The notes beneath the pieces were generated by a model that did not search any database, was not told where the DNA came from, and saw only the letters and a program-made list of their open reading frames with translations. A DNA stretch of 64,000 nt from Cycas panzhihuaensis. Lineage: Eukaryota > Cycadophyta. The stretch lies in assembly GCA_023213395.1 (NCBI GenBank), contig CM041465.1:15314001-15378000 (forward strand), in the 5' to 3' direction. Shown piece by piece: positions 22,683 through 34,400 of the stretch. Position 1 is the first letter of the stretch; every line of letters begins with the position of its first letter. Both the position numbers and the translations under genes were made by a program.

Positions 22683-23399
22683 TTATTCAAACTTCATCCT
22701 CTTTAGTGGTTTGGTGAAGATATCGACCACTTGATCTGCTGTGGGGCAGTACTCTAATTGAATTATGCCATCATGAACTAGTTCTCTAATCCTATGGACT
22801 TTTGTACTTATATGTTTGGTACGATCATGAAATATAGGATTTTTAGCCATCTGGATTGTAGATTGATTATCTACATGTAAGCTAGTAGAACTTGTTTGGG
22901 TGGCATTTAATGTATTCAATAATTTTCTAAGCCATATCACCTCCTTGCTTGTCTCAGAAGTAGCAATGTACTCAGCTTCGGTAATTGAGTCTATAACTAT
23001 CTTCTGCCATTTGGATCTCCATGATATTAGTGCTATTCTAAGAAATGTTATGTACCCAGATGTAGATCTTCCTGTGTCTTTATGTCCAGCAAAGTCTGAG
23101 TTTGTGTATGCATAAAGTTTAAATTCTGCATTAGGTTCATATAATAGACCATATTTGCTAGTCGTCTTTAGGTACCTCAACACACGTATTGCAACTTGCC
23201 AATGATTTTGCTTAGGATTTGTCATGAATCTTGCAAGAAATCTGACAGAGTGTGTAATATCTGGCCTTGTGTTGGTAGTATAGATGAGACTACCTACAAG
23301 TTGCCTATAGAGTATTGTGTCTACCTCCCTAATGTCACCATCAACTAAGAGTTTAATATTAGGCTCCATAGGTGTATCCATTGGTTGAGCACCTTCCAA
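22683..23399 (-). pseudogene. Element A RT end and RNase H, 238 codons open
   Basis: Minus strand, open from MEGAQPMDTPMEPN to KPLKRMKFE. It contains the RQLVGSLIYTTNTRPD block that closes RT and a copia RNase H with YTNSDFAGHKD, STSGYITFL, EAEYIATSE, KEVIWLRKLL, LHVDNQSTI and ADQVVDIFTKPL. No internal stop, making it one of the longest intact segments in the window, but it is only a fragment of the polyprotein: stops occur upstream at about 23463 and beyond. Colinear with C 35697-36400. Confidence 0.88.
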
Positions 23400-24668
23400 C
23401 TGAAACTTTGTTAGAAGATCGTTGATATATTTTTCTTGGGAGAGAAAGATTTTGTCATCCTTTTAAGTTACTTCAATTCCCAAGTAATATTTCATCAACC
23501 TGAGGTCAGACAATTCAAAAGTTTTAGCAAGGTCCTTCTTTAGCTGGCTGATTAGCTATTTACTATTCCCCGTTATGAGCTTGTCATCCATAAAGATTAA
23601 GAGGTAAGTGACTTTATCATTTTGGTGCTTGATGAATAATGTTGCATCAATATCTTGATAGTCACAAACCTCGTATCCAAGTTGCCTCATTCTTTCAGAC
23701 AACTTGGTAAACCAAGCATGAGGGACTTACTTTAAGCCGTATAAGGACTTTTTTAGCTTGCAAACTTTATGCTCTTGATTGTCAATCTCGTATCCTTCTA
23801 GCTGAGCCATGTAAATTTCTTCTTTAAGGTCCCCATTGAGAAATGCAGTCTTAACATCGAGTTGGTGGATTTTCCAACCCTATTGAGCAGCAAAGGCTAT
23901 CAGAGTTCTAATTGTAGGCCACTTGGTTGTAGGAGCAAAGATTTCAGTGTAGCCAATGCCTTCCCTTTGTGTGAATCCTTTTGCTACCAACCTCACCTTG
24001 TGTTTTTTTAGGGTGCTATCTGATCTATACTTGTATTTGAACATCTATTTATTTTGAACTAGCTTTCTTCCAAGTGGTACATCAACAACCTCCCATGTAC
24101 CATTCTTAGTAAGAGATTGATACTCTTCATTCATGGCATTTCTCCAAGATGCATGCTTTACAGCTTCTTGGTATGTTAGGGGCTCTTCATTAAGAGCAAG
24201 ATGCAGTTCTATTGGTTCAAGCTCAATGGAAAGTAATTCATGTATCCTTATTGTATGGGCACTTCTAGTGCCAGTTTTGCCTACTTCATCTGGTTACATG
24301 TCCTTGTGTAGCTAGTAGGCTTCACGAAAACCTCGAGTGGGGAATGAGGTTTTCATTTCCATAACCTCTTGATCTTCATTTTGATCCTAAAAAGGATCAT
24401 ATGAAATATTTGGCACGTAGGAAGTTGACGATGTTGGAGAAGATGGGCCAACCACAGATGTTGGAGAAGATGATCCTTCCGCTATGGCTTTGCCTTTATC
24501 AACTTGGTTGTTCATAAATGATGGTGTTGGATGTGTACACATTAGCTTGGAGTCACAGCTTGTATCCTCCGAGGCTCTATTATTAGATTCCAAGATTTTC
24601 AGCAACTGTTTATCATCTCCCCCCCTAAATTTTAGAATCTGGACATCAAATTCAATGGCATCATTAAA
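23400..24668 (-). pseudogene. Element A reverse transcriptase and linker
   Basis: Minus strand. Linker with SSPTSVVGPSSPTSS, then RT: YQEAVKHASWRNAMNEEYQS, NGTWEVVDVPLGRK, ARL-like [35 protein letters not shown] with the first catalytic Asp, [18 protein letters not shown] (both Asp of the xDD box present, normally FVDD), LGIEVT. At least six stops, mostly TAG at Gln or Trp. The reading frame is otherwise largely maintained, consistent with decay by point transitions. Confidence 0.86.
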
Positions 24669-25600
24669 TCAGTATGAAGGCATCTTAGAGTCAAGTTTGA
24701 GTAATTGATCTTCAGTCTCTACAAAGATAACATCTCTAGTGATGATGATTTTATGCTGTGAAGGTATAAAAACCTTGTATCCCCTTTTGTCCATAGGGTA
24801 TCTGACAAAGATGCCTTTTATGGCTCTATCTTGGAGCTTATTTCTATGTTCCTGTAAAATATAAGTATAATAAGTAGAGCCAAAAATTCTGAAGTGGGAA
24901 ATAGAGGGGGTTTGTCCATACCACATTTCATGTGGAGAGGGGCCGAGCTTGGAGGGACTAACAATGTTGATACAATACACAATAGTCCAGATAGCCTCGG
25001 CCCAAAGATAAATAGGTACATTCTTATATACTAGCATAGCACGAGCCATATTCATAATGGTCCTGTTCATGTGCTTGTCAACTCCATTTTGCTGGGATGT
25101 ACCTGCAACAGTGGTCTGATGTTTGATTCCATGTTGATGTAGGTATGATTCAAACTCATTAGATGTGTACTCACCACCATTGTCAGTCTTGAGTATTTTG
25201 ATCTTGAATCCAGATTCATTTTTCACGCAGACCTTGAAAGCTTGAAACATACAAAAAGCTTCATCTTTCTTTGCAAGAAACGCAACCCATACTTTCTTGG
25301 TAAAATCATCAATGAAAGTAATATAGTACCACTTCTGTTTGAGAGAACCGATGGGCATAAGACCGCATATATCTGAGTGTACAAGCTGTAAAGATTGGCT
25401 AGATTTCCACTGACTATGAGGAAAGGGTTGTCTTTGAGATTTAGCAATAATACATGCTTCACATTTAAAGGGCTTAGAGGGGAGCTTAGGCAAACCAGGA
25501 AGAGTGTCTTAGAGTTCTCTTAAATAATCAACTTTGATATGGCCCATATGAGCATGCCATAGAGCTGCTTGGGGCAACTTTTGAGGAGTCAGGGTTGTGG
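24669..25600 (-). pseudogene. Element A integrase, 274 codons open
   Basis: Minus strand. HAHMGHIKVDYLREL (pre-integrase) is followed by one TAG, then a 274-codon open stretch from MPKLPSKPFKCEACIIAKS: the zinc ligands Cys-x2-Cys, core FIDDFTKKV (Asp), KTDNGGEYTSNEF (Asp) and QQNGVDKHMNRT, where the third catalytic residue, Glu in E (NGVLEH), is Lys. C-terminal block DKRGYKVFIPS. So the DDE triad reads D-D-K and this copy could not catalyse integration even if translated. Confidence 0.87.
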
Positions 25601-25990
25601 TAAAAGCAAATTTATCATCAACATAATTAGCTTCAGAGGATGGTGAGCCAGTTAGGCAAAAAAGTTTGCCATCAAGAATTCTGGTCATAACCACAATATT
25701 TGAAGGAGGGTAAATGACATAGAGAGTTTGATTATTTGTAGTTATACTCAGATCAAATCCACGAGAGATAAGAGTGGATAGGGAGAGCAGATTATGCTTT
25801 AGAGCACGAATATATAAAACATCAATAAATGTAAAATCTGGAAGGCCTAGGAGTTTCAGGCAAGTAATTCAAAGTCCTTCGACTAGCTGAGATGATTTGT
25901 CAGCCATGTGTACAACACCATGAACTTCAGAGTCAAAATCTTAAAAGAACTGGCGATGACAAGTCATGTGCTGTGTTGCTCCAATATCCA
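25601..25990 (-). pseudogene. Element A protease and pre-integrase linker
   Basis: Minus strand. Protease active-site block SSWIMDIGATQHMT at about 25995-25955, with Ile in place of the usual Ser/Thr after the catalytic Asp. Then ADKSSQLVEGL, DFTFIDVLYIRALKHNLLSLSTLISRGFD and the segment ending SSEANYVDD. TAG or TAA stops at about 25941 and 25868. The substitution at the active site suggests an inactive protease; Asp itself is retained. Confidence 0.8.
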
Positions 25991-27201
25991 TGATCCATGA
26001 TGAAGTATTTGAGATAGCACTATTTGCAACTCCAAGTGGTGAAAGCAAAAGTGAATAAGCATAGCCACAATGAGCCTCAATATACTTAATGGATCTATAA
26101 ACAACATTTGATGAAGTGGTCCTAATTCTTTGAAGGTGTGCATAAGCAAATTGTATTTTACCAAAAGCATCTTCAAAAGAAGTATTATCAACATTATGTG
26201 CATCATGGCGTTGTTGATAACTTGGTAGTTTGTTGGTGGCAGTTCTGCAATTTTTGGCATAATGTCCTTTTCTATTACACCTTTGGCACACAATTGTTTA
26301 ATTTCTAGTCCAAGTATTGGGCTAGTTAGATTGTCTTTGATTACTGGATCTAGGTCCAAGTTGATCATTTTGGCCTTGGCCTTGAGACTGTTTTTGTTGG
26401 AATTGAGGAGCCTGTTGACTAAGAGGATGTTGTCCTTGTTGTCTACCTCTTCCTCTTCCACGGGAATTACCACCTCTATGAGAGTATTGACCTTGATGTT
26501 TGGTGTAACAAAGATCTTCTTCCACTTTAAAAGTAACATCAAATGGATTTGATGTAGTGGCAAAGTTGGTATCAAAGGTCTTATCAAATTCAATGAACTT
26601 ATTAGCAAGATCCTCAAAGTTTAGGGTCTTCAAAAGTGCCACTAGATTGAAGACTTCCTAATAGGTTTTTATAATTTGGGATATGGAGACATGATTGAAT
26701 CAAGAAAACCCATGTAATGCATTAAGTTTTAAAATCTTTATTAATGGCTTTCTTGATTGGACGAAGGAGATTGATTGTCTTACTTGCACGTCCTTTCTGC
26801 ATTTTCAATTTGTTCATCTTCAGCACTAAGTAAACAAATTCTAAGTCTGATTTAGTGTCAAAGTTCTTCTTAAGAACTTCAATAACTTTCTATGTTGTAT
26901 CATGTATAACTTCATCAATGAGATTATGTAGGGAATAATCAGTGACAAGCAGTATCCTTGCAGGGATTTTATCATCATCAAGTTCCCATTAGCGTTTAGT
27001 TGTAGCTTCAGTGGGAGAAGTTGGAGCACCTTCTACTGAAGTAGTTGTGGTAGCTGGAGCTACAACAGGTGGTGTAGGTTGTAAGTGATCTCTCCATAGA
27101 CCTTCATACGTTGCAGTATTTCTAACACCAGTGAACCACATGTCTCAATTTTCTTTCCCTTTTAGAATGCAGTTCACATTTTGCTTGAACTGTGAAGACA
27201 A
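25941..27201 (-). pseudogene. Element A gag
   Basis: Minus strand. By alignment with C and D, the start codon at about 27201 has become TTG (TTGTCTTCACAG). Gag blocks: WELDDDKIPARILLVTDYSL, HNLIDEVIHD, KKNFDTKSDLEFVYLVLKMN, then FEDLANKFIEFDKTFDTNFAT, a Gly/Arg/Gln-rich region (SRGRGRGRQQGQ) and an intact CCHC knuckle CQRCNRKGHYAKNC near 26290-26250. A frameshift separates the two halves near 26640. The last part (26291-25941) is open into the protease. Confidence 0.83.
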
Positions 27202-29206
27202 GGTGTCTTTTTAGAAGGGAAGAAATGAACAAGGGACTATAAAAGTGATGGCAATAAATGACCAATTACTATTTACAAATAGAAAATGTAATGAAGTAGT
27301 GTAGCATAAGGAAGAAGTGAGAATGGTTGCTCAAAGATGAAGGGAGCAACTTATTGAAAAGTCACCAACACTTGTGACAAATAGTAACCTAACGCAGCAA
27401 GAATATGAGACATACTATGATAAAAATTGACCACTAACACTTGTGGCAAATATTAACTTGATGCAGTAGGAATATGAGAAGCACTATGATTATGATTACA
27501 CTATGGATCACTTTTTACAAATAAGTAAGTGATCAATATACAAGATTGTAGGCCAATGTAGAAGCTGACATCATTAGGTTTACACAACTTGAAACTCAAA
27601 TGTAGGATGTGTAATCAACCCAATAACCTCTAACTTGTGTCCAACATGTAGTTAAGGTTGTTGAAGGGATGCCTAGGCTTCTAATGGAATTAAGTTGGCC
27701 TTCACTCGCAATACCCGCAATTATGCTTGGTGATGAAATCTAAGTCACAATAGAGCCCAGGTACTCCCAATCCTCACCCAGTTCACCAATGAGTAGTTAT
27801 ATACCTCCTCTAAAGAGTGGTATGTGCATACCCATGGCTATAACGGATATTGGATTGGGTATATTTTTATCTTGTATTAAAGTTTCAGTTTTCCTGGTTG
27901 GTTATCAGGATGATCCCTGATTGAGGCACGATGGTTGGCTAACCAATCCTCACCAATATTCTGGTTTAGTCCAGTCCCAACTTAAAACCTACACCTCCTT
28001 TATGGCACAGCATTCTTCCAACCAAGGTATCTCAATCTTGGTGAGTGTGTGAACAGGTACAAGATGGCAAAAAATAGTGTATATGATGCATTCCTTTTAG
28101 GAAGAGTGAAAATATTATCGAATTGCATCAAACGTACATTTAACTGAAAAGAGAATGCTTACTTGGAGTGCTTTTGGAGTACTTGTTTGGAGTGTCTTTA
28201 GAGTGCTAAAATGCAATGCTAATAAGTAAGTGAAGACACTAGATATTGCTCCAATCCAGGTGTTGTTTTCTCACTTTTACAATGGGTTTTTAAGCCTTAT
28301 AAAAATAAGGAAGAAATTTTCTTCACTTTTTTTTTTTTTTTTTGTTAATACAAAAAAAGTAGTCTTCACTAAATCAACAATAACTTTCTCCCATGATGTC
28401 AAAATGGAGTTTTGATTTTTATAATGTAAACTAGACTCAGATCTTCATCTTCAAGAAGTGGAATCAGGTCCAAATAAGTTCTAAAATATTTTTGATAGCC
28501 CCGCAAAGTTAGGAAATTATATTTTTCTAAAATTCTTACTAAAAATAAATGTTGTTCACTAAAACATCAATAACTTCCTCATACGACATCCAAATTAGGT
28601 GTCAGTTTTTGTGCTGGAAAGTAGACTCAGAGCCTCATCTTTAACAATTAGAATCACTTCAATTGGAGATCTTTAGAAGATTTTACAGACCTATGAAGTT
28701 CAAAAATTAAATTGTATTTTTGTAGAAATTTCAGCTTGCTAATATCTCATTAACACATGATATCATATGAAATTTCCATCATTTTTTGATCACGAGGATC
28801 CCAATATGGGCAAGGTGAGATAATACAATGATAGATATTTTAAATGGCTTAAAATTCTTTTAAAAAAAAGGGTAAAACCTCCCCTTACAATCATTCTTCT
28901 AAATACTAGAAAAAATTCGGCAACATTTCCCCTTGTTAAATGGACAAAAAATGGAAAAGAAAAATAAGAATGAGATAGCATGAATGGCCAACAAAGGATT
29001 GGAATCCTTGGCCCTTACAACTCCTTATATTATGCTTCCAAACCTATAGAAGAGAAAGGAAAAGTAAACAATACAAAATATGTTATCATAATAACTTAAA
29101 AATATTTCTAAATTCACTTTCACAATCTCCTTCACCACATGGATTGTGGAGGAGAAGGAAGTGATGGCTCCATTGCAAGTGCAAGTGAGGAATATGAAGG
29201 AAGCAA
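27202..29206 (-). other. Element A untranslated leader (~2 kb) with internal repeats
   Basis: Non-coding leader between primer site and gag. Repeats: a 69-bp pair (GAATATGAGA anchors at 27401 and 27470), a GAGTGCTT-type cluster at 28158-28208, and two 190-bp units (TTCACT anchors at 28365 and 28555). All three classes occur with the same spacing in D and C, so they are family features rather than noise. A poly-T tract lies at 28327-28343. Confidence 0.78.
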
Positions 29207-29218
29207 GCTCTAATACCA
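29207..29218 (-). other. Element A primer-binding site
   Basis: The minus strand reads TGGTATTAGAGC, one transition away from the initiator-Met primer site TGGTATCAGAGC, two bases from the 5' LTR. Confidence 0.85.
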
Positions 29219-29220
29219 TA

Positions 29221-29518
29221 TGTAAAGAGTGGATCTATCCTTCATCTCTATACACTAAATATAAAGGCAAATATAGGAGCAAGAGAAACTTGAGAGAAAG
29301 AAAGTAGCTCTCACAAAATGGGGAGATAAGAATGAATCTCCTCCATTGAGCTTTTACTTTTATATTGAGAGAGGGAGCATTAGAGTTAGGTGAAATGAAA
29401 TTACACATAATGCATATGAAAGTGCATTTCACTTAAATGATCTAATTTAAAGTTTACTTAAGACCCTTTTTCAAAATAATCAACTAATGTAATGACCTTA
29501 TGTCATTAACCCTTTTCA
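29221..29518 (-). repeat. Element A 5' LTR
   Basis: 298 bp, TGTAAAGAGTGG to CCCTTTTCA, followed by target copy GGAAC. A TATAAAA box on the minus strand (complement of 29358-29364) is near the middle of the LTR and is conserved in C and D; it is the probable promoter. Confidence 0.92.
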
Positions 29519-29523
29519 GGAAC

Positions 29524-29609
29524 CCCCCGAGGAAGGTTTGGGGGGGAAATTGTACTACCAATCTGTCAAAATTTTAACCTCCAAACCATTGTTATCACAT
29601 TACCTAATA
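29524..29609 (-). repeat. Element B 3' LTR, right part
   Basis: Continuation of 17664-18216 after A, ending CATTACCTAATA (terminal CA mutated to TA; 5' LTR ends CATTACCTAACA). Total LTR length about 639 bp against 650 in the 5' copy. Confidence 0.88.
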
Positions 29610-30441
29610 ATCTCCACCTTGACAACAATTTACCTAGTACCTTTCCTAGGCCCTTCATCACCTTTTTTGAAAGCTAAGAGAAGTCAAACACCATTTTAAG
29701 TTCTCTAATAGTACTGGTTTTATGAACATATCAACATAATTCTATTTTTGTGTTAATCTTCTCAAGTGCCACTCCACCTATTTCCATAACTTGTCTAACA
29801 AAATGGTACTCAAGAGTAATATACTTTGTCCTACTATGATAAGTTGGATTCTTGGCTAGGTAAATGGCACTTTGACTATCACAAAATACCTTTACCTTTT
29901 CATGTTTCCTTCCAAGCTCAACTAATAGACCCTGGAACTAGATTACTTCTTTACAAGCACGTGCTGCAACAATATATTCATCTTCTATAGTCGATAATGT
30001 AATTATGCTCTACAATTTTGACATCCAACTAATTGGACTATTTGTAAGAGTGAATACATAACCTGAAGTAGACCTTCTCTTATGTAAATCTCCTACAAAG
30101 TCTAAATCAACATATCCATAAACCTGATTACCTGTACCTCTAAAGGTGATGCAATAGTCACTTATGCCTCTTAAATACCGAAGCACACATCTCACTCCTG
30201 CCCAATGTTCCTTTCTTGGATTTGCCATAAACCTGCTAACTACACTGACTACATATGAAATGTTAGGTCTTGTACATACCATGGTATACATCAAACTTCT
30301 TACTACACTAGCATAAGGTGTATGAGATGTATAATCATTTTCTTCTTCATTACTAAGACTCATATTCGAAGAAAGCTTAAAATAAGAAGACAATAGGATA
30401 CTCATTGGTTTCACATTTGCCATACCAAACCTGGTTAGCAC
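29610..30441 (-). pseudogene. Element B RNase H
   Basis: Minus strand. An open 143-codon segment (30441-30010) with YASVVRSLMYTMVCTRPNI, WAGVRCVLRYLRGISDY, YGYVDLDFVGDLHKRRSTSGY and NSPISWMSKL, then, after a TAG, the decayed RNase H tail with CDSQSAIYLAKN and RTKYITLEYHFVR. The wording is that of Tnt1/Tork-lineage copia elements, distinct from the A/C/D family. The polypurine tract follows at 29623-29610. Confidence 0.85.
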
Positions 30442-31225
30442 CTTCTCTACATATTTCTACTGTGATAACCATAGCTTACTATTTTTCTTGTCTCTATGTG
30501 TCTCCATACCTAAGATTTGTTTTGTAGCTCCTAAATCCTTCATATCAAAAGTCCTAGCTAATTGAGCCCTTAACTTATTAATTTCTCCCATGCTCTTGCT
30601 TACAACCAACATGTCATCAACATATAATATTAAGATAATGAATAAGCCATTGTCCATGAATTTAAAGTAAACACAATGATCACACTCACTTATTTTGAAA
30701 TTTTGGCTCTCCATGAAGGCATCAAACTTCTTGTACCATTGCCCGGGTGATTACTTTAGGCCATACAATGATTCCCTGAGCCTACAAATAAGTCTTTTTC
30801 TACTATCCTGTACAAAACCTTTTGGCTGATCCATATAGATCTCCTCATCTAAATCTCCATATAGAAAAGTTATTTTTATATCTAACTGCTCCAACTCTAA
30901 ATTAAGAGAAGCTACTAATGCTAACAACACTTGAATTGAAACTAGTTTGATAATTATTGAAAAGATCTCATGAAAGTCAATACCTGCTTTCTGTGCAAAG
31001 CCTTTAGCCACCAGTCTTTCCCTATATTTGTCAACCTTACCATCAACATCTATTTTCTTTTTGAAAACCCACCTGCAACCAACAATCTTCCTGCTATGTA
31101 GAAGTTCTACTAAGTCCCATGAATTATTTTTCTTCAAAGCATCTATCTCTTACTGCATAACCCTCTTCCACTTCTCGCCATGGGTATCATCTACTACTTC
31201 TTGATAACATGTATGAAAAGGATTA
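30442..31225 (-). pseudogene. Element B reverse transcriptase
   Basis: Minus strand, two open pieces (31137-30751, 30714-30457). KKNNSWDLVELLHSRKIVGC, KYRERLVAKGFAQKAGIDF, LEQLDIKITFLYGDLDEEIYM, SLYGLK, then LILYVDDMLVVSKS with both catalytic Asp intact and LGMETHRDKKN. Stops: TAG after LYGLK and after LWLSQ. The RT N-terminus reads smoothly into the integrase C-terminus at 37173 once element C and one ATGTA target copy are set aside. Confidence 0.87.
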
Positions 31226-31230
31226 ATGTA
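31226..31230. repeat. Target-site duplication of element C, left
   Basis: ATGTA, matched by 37168-37172 on the right of C's 3' LTR. Its survival next to a missing 5' LTR shows the deletion is internal to C. Confidence 0.75.
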
Positions 31231-32883
31231 TTGGGATCCATCATTGTATTATCTCACCTTGCCCATATTGGGATCTTGGTAATCAAAAAATGATGGAAAT
31301 TTCATATGGTATCATGTGTTAATGAGATATTAGCAAGCTGAAATTTCTGTAGAAATATAATTTGATTACTAACCTTCATAGGTTTGTAAAATCTTCTACA
31401 GAGCTCCAATTAGCATGATTCTAATTGTTAAATATGAGGCTCTGAGTCTACTTTCTAATACGAAAACTAGAACCCAATTTGGATGTCGTATGAGGACGTT
31501 ATTGCTATTTTAGTGAATAGTAGTTATTTTTAGTAAGAATTCTAGAAAAATATAATTTCCTAACTTTGTCAGGCTTTCAAAAACATGCTAGAACTCATTT
31601 GGACCTAATTCCACTTCCTAAAGATGATACTCTGAGTCTAGTTTGTAGCACAAAAATCGAAACTCCATTTCAACATCGTGGGAGAATGTTATTGTTGATT
31701 TAGTGAAGACTACTTTCTTTTGTATTAACAAAAAAAAAGTGAAGAAAATTTCTTCCTCCTTTTTATAAGGCTTAAAAGCCCATTGTAAAAGTGAGAAAAA
31801 AAAAACACTTGGATCAAAGCAATATAGGGTGTCCTCACTCACTTATTAGAATTACATTTCAACACTCTAAAATCACTCAAAGTAAGCACTCTAAAGACAC
31901 TTCAAGCAAACACTCTAAGCAAGCATTCTATTTTCAGTTAAATGTACATTTGATGCAATTCGATAATATTTTCACTCTTCCTAAAAGGAATGCATCATGT
32001 ATGCTATTTTTTTCCATCTTGTACCTATTTATATACTCTTCAAGGTTGAGATACCTTGGTTGGCAGAATGTCATATCATAAAGGAGGTGTGGGTTTCAAG
32101 TTGGGACTAGCCTAAACCGGAATATTGGTAAGGTTTGGTTAGCTATACTATCGTGCCTCAATCAAGGATCATCCTAATAACCAACCAGGAAAACTAAAAC
32201 TTTAATACAAGATTAAAATATACCTAATCCAATATCTATCATATCCATGGGTATGCATGTACCACTCTTTACAGGAGGTATATAGCTACTCATTGGTGAA
32301 CTGGGTGAGGATTGGGAGTACTTGGGCTCCATTGTGACTTGGATTTCATCACCAAGCACAATTGCGGGTATTACGAGTGAAGGCCAACTTAATTCTACTA
32401 GAAGCCTAGGCATCACTTCAACAACCTCAACTATATGTTGGACATAAGTTAGAGGTTATTGGGTTGATTACGCATCCTACATTTGACTTTCAAGTTGTGT
32501 AAACCCAATGATGTTAGCTTCTATATTGGCCTATAATCTTGTATATTAATCACTTATTTATTTGTAAAAAGTGATCCATAGTATAATCATAATCATAGTG
32601 CTTCTCATATTCCTAATGCGTTAGGTTAATATTTGCCACAAGTTTTAGTGGCCAATTTTTATCATAGTGCTTCTCATATTCCTACTGTGTCAGGTTGATA
32701 TTTATCACAAGTATTGGTGACTTTTCTCTATGTTGCTCCCTTCATCTTTGAGTAACCATTCTCACTTATTCTTCCTTCTGCTACACTACTTCATTACATT
32801 TCCTATTTGTAAATAGTGATTGGTCATTTATTACCATCACTTTTATAGTCCCTTGTTTATTTCTTCCCTTCTCAAAAGACACC
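31231..32883 (+). other. Element C leader (5' truncated)
   Basis: Non-coding. Starts TTGGGATCC and then matches the A leader from ATCATTGTATTATCTCACC. Contains the 190-bp repeat pair (TAGTGAA anchors at 31511 and 31701), the GAGTGCTT-type cluster on the opposite strand near 31860-31930 and the 69-bp pair (CATAGTGCTTCTCATATTCC at 32594 and 32663). Confidence 0.78.
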
Positions 32884-33850
32884 ATGTCTTCACAATTCAA
32901 GCAAAATATAAATTGCATTCTAAAAAGGAAAGAAAATTAGGACATGTGGTTCACTGGTGTTAGAAATGCTACAAAAGTATGAAGGTCTATGGAGAGATCA
33001 CTTATAACCTATACCATCCATTGTAGCTACAACTACCTTGGCTGCTTTTGGAGGAGGTGCTCCAACTGCTCCTACTAAAGCTATAGTTAAACGTCAATGG
33101 GAACTTAATGATGATAAAATCCGTGCAAGGATACTACTTGTCACTAATTATTCCTTGCATAATCTCATTGATGAAGTTATACATGATATAGCATGGATAG
33201 TTCTTGAAGTTCTTAAGAAGAACTTTGATACTAAATTAGACTTAGAATTTGTTTACTTAGTGCTGAAGATGAACAAATTGAAAATGCAGAAAGGACACGC
33301 AAGTGAGACAATCAATCTCCTTCATCCAATCAAGCAAGTCATTGATAAAGGTTTTAAAACTTAATGTATTACATGGTATTTCTTGATTTATCCATGTCTC
33401 CATATCTCAAATTACAAAAATCTATTGGGAAGTCTTCAATTTAGTGGCACTTTGAAGATCCTAAACTTTGAGGATCATGCTGATAAGTTCATTGAATTTG
33501 TTAAGACCTTTGATACCAACTTTGCCACTATATCAAATCCAGTTGATGTTGCTTTTGAAGTGGAAGAAGATCTTTATTATACCAAAAATCAAGGTCAATA
33601 CTCTCATAGAGGTGGTAATTCCCATGGAAGAGGAAGAGGTAGACAACAAGGATAAGGTCCTCTTAGTCAACAAGCTCCTTAACTCGAACAAAAATAGTCT
33701 CAAGGACAAGGCCAAAATAATCAACCTAGACCTAGATCCAGTAATTAGAGACAATCCAACCAGCCCAATACTTGGACTAGAAATAAAATAATTATATGCC
33801 AAAAGTGTAATAGAAAAGGACATTATGCCAAAAATTACAAAACTACCACC
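32884..33850 (+). pseudogene. Element C gag
   Basis: Plus strand. Start ATG at 32884 (MSSQFKQNINC), a TAG soon after, then a frameshift; the main open piece 33038-33364 carries RQWELNDDKIRARILLVTNY, HNLIDEVIHD and KKNFDTKLDLEFVYLVLKMN. The next piece, 33383-33655, has EFVKTFDTNFATISNP and the RGRGRGRQQG basic run. The zinc knuckle at 33797 reads CQKCNRKGHYAKNY, last Cys lost to Tyr. This copy preserves the start codon that A has lost. Confidence 0.83.
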
Positions 33851-34400
33851 AATATACTACCAAATTATTAATAGCGCTATGGTGTATATAATGTTGATAA
33901 TACTTCTTTTGAAGTTACTTTTGGTGGAACATAATTTGCTCATGCACACCTTCAAAGAATTGGGACCACTCCATCAAATGTTGTTGATAGATCCGCTAAG
34001 TATATTGAGGCTCATTGTGGTTATGCTTATTCACTTTTGCCTTCACCACTTGGAGTTGCAAATAGTTCCACCTCAAATACTTCATTATGGATCATGGATA
34101 CTAGAGCAACATAACACATGACTTATCATCACCTGTTCTTTTAGGATTTTGACTCTGAAGTTCGTGGTGTTATACACATAGTTGACAAATCATCTCATCC
34201 AGTCAAAGGACTTGGAACTATTTGCCTGAAACTCCCAAGCCTTCCAAGATAGAGCCATCAAAGGCATCTTTGTCAGATACCCTATGGACAAAAAGGGATA
34301 TAAGGTTTTTATACCTTCATAGCATAAAATCATCATCACTAGAGATATTATCTTTATGGAGACTGAAGATTAATTACTCAGACTTGACTCTAAGATGCCT
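33851..34400 (+). pseudogene. Element C protease joined to integrase C-terminus
   Basis: Plus strand. Protease block SLWIMDTRAT..HMTYHHLFF (Gly of the active site replaced by Arg) near 34080-34140, then VDKSSHPVKGLGTICLKLPSLP. At about 34240 the sequence jumps to RAIKGIFVRYPMDKKGYKVFIPS, the integrase C-terminus. Compared with A about 1 kb (pre-integrase, zinc-binding region and the D-D-E core) is absent. TCCA is shared by the two ends, suggesting a microhomology deletion. Confidence 0.82.

Larger units (their letters stand above)
18217..29518 (-). mobile_element. Element A: Ty1/copia, carrying a LINE in its 3' LTR
   Basis: A minus-strand element with two 298-bp LTRs and a perfect TSD GGAAC (18212-18216, 29519-29523). 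About 7.6 kb without the LINE. The layout is the family's: 5' LTR, initiator-Met-type primer site, ~2 kb leader, gag, protease, integrase, RT, RNase H, 3' region with small ORF, PPT, 3' LTR. By my alignment the two LTRs differ at about 19-20 of 298 positions, all but one transitions. It is the best-preserved copy here but lacks a gag ATG and the integrase Glu. Confidence 0.92.

Noticed and set aside
22900-23115. Plus-strand ORFs over the RNase H of A and equivalents at 1293-1508 and 35963-36178 on the opposite strand to pol
   Set aside because: They recur only because the antisense frame of the conserved RNase H is open; pol motifs are on the other strand.
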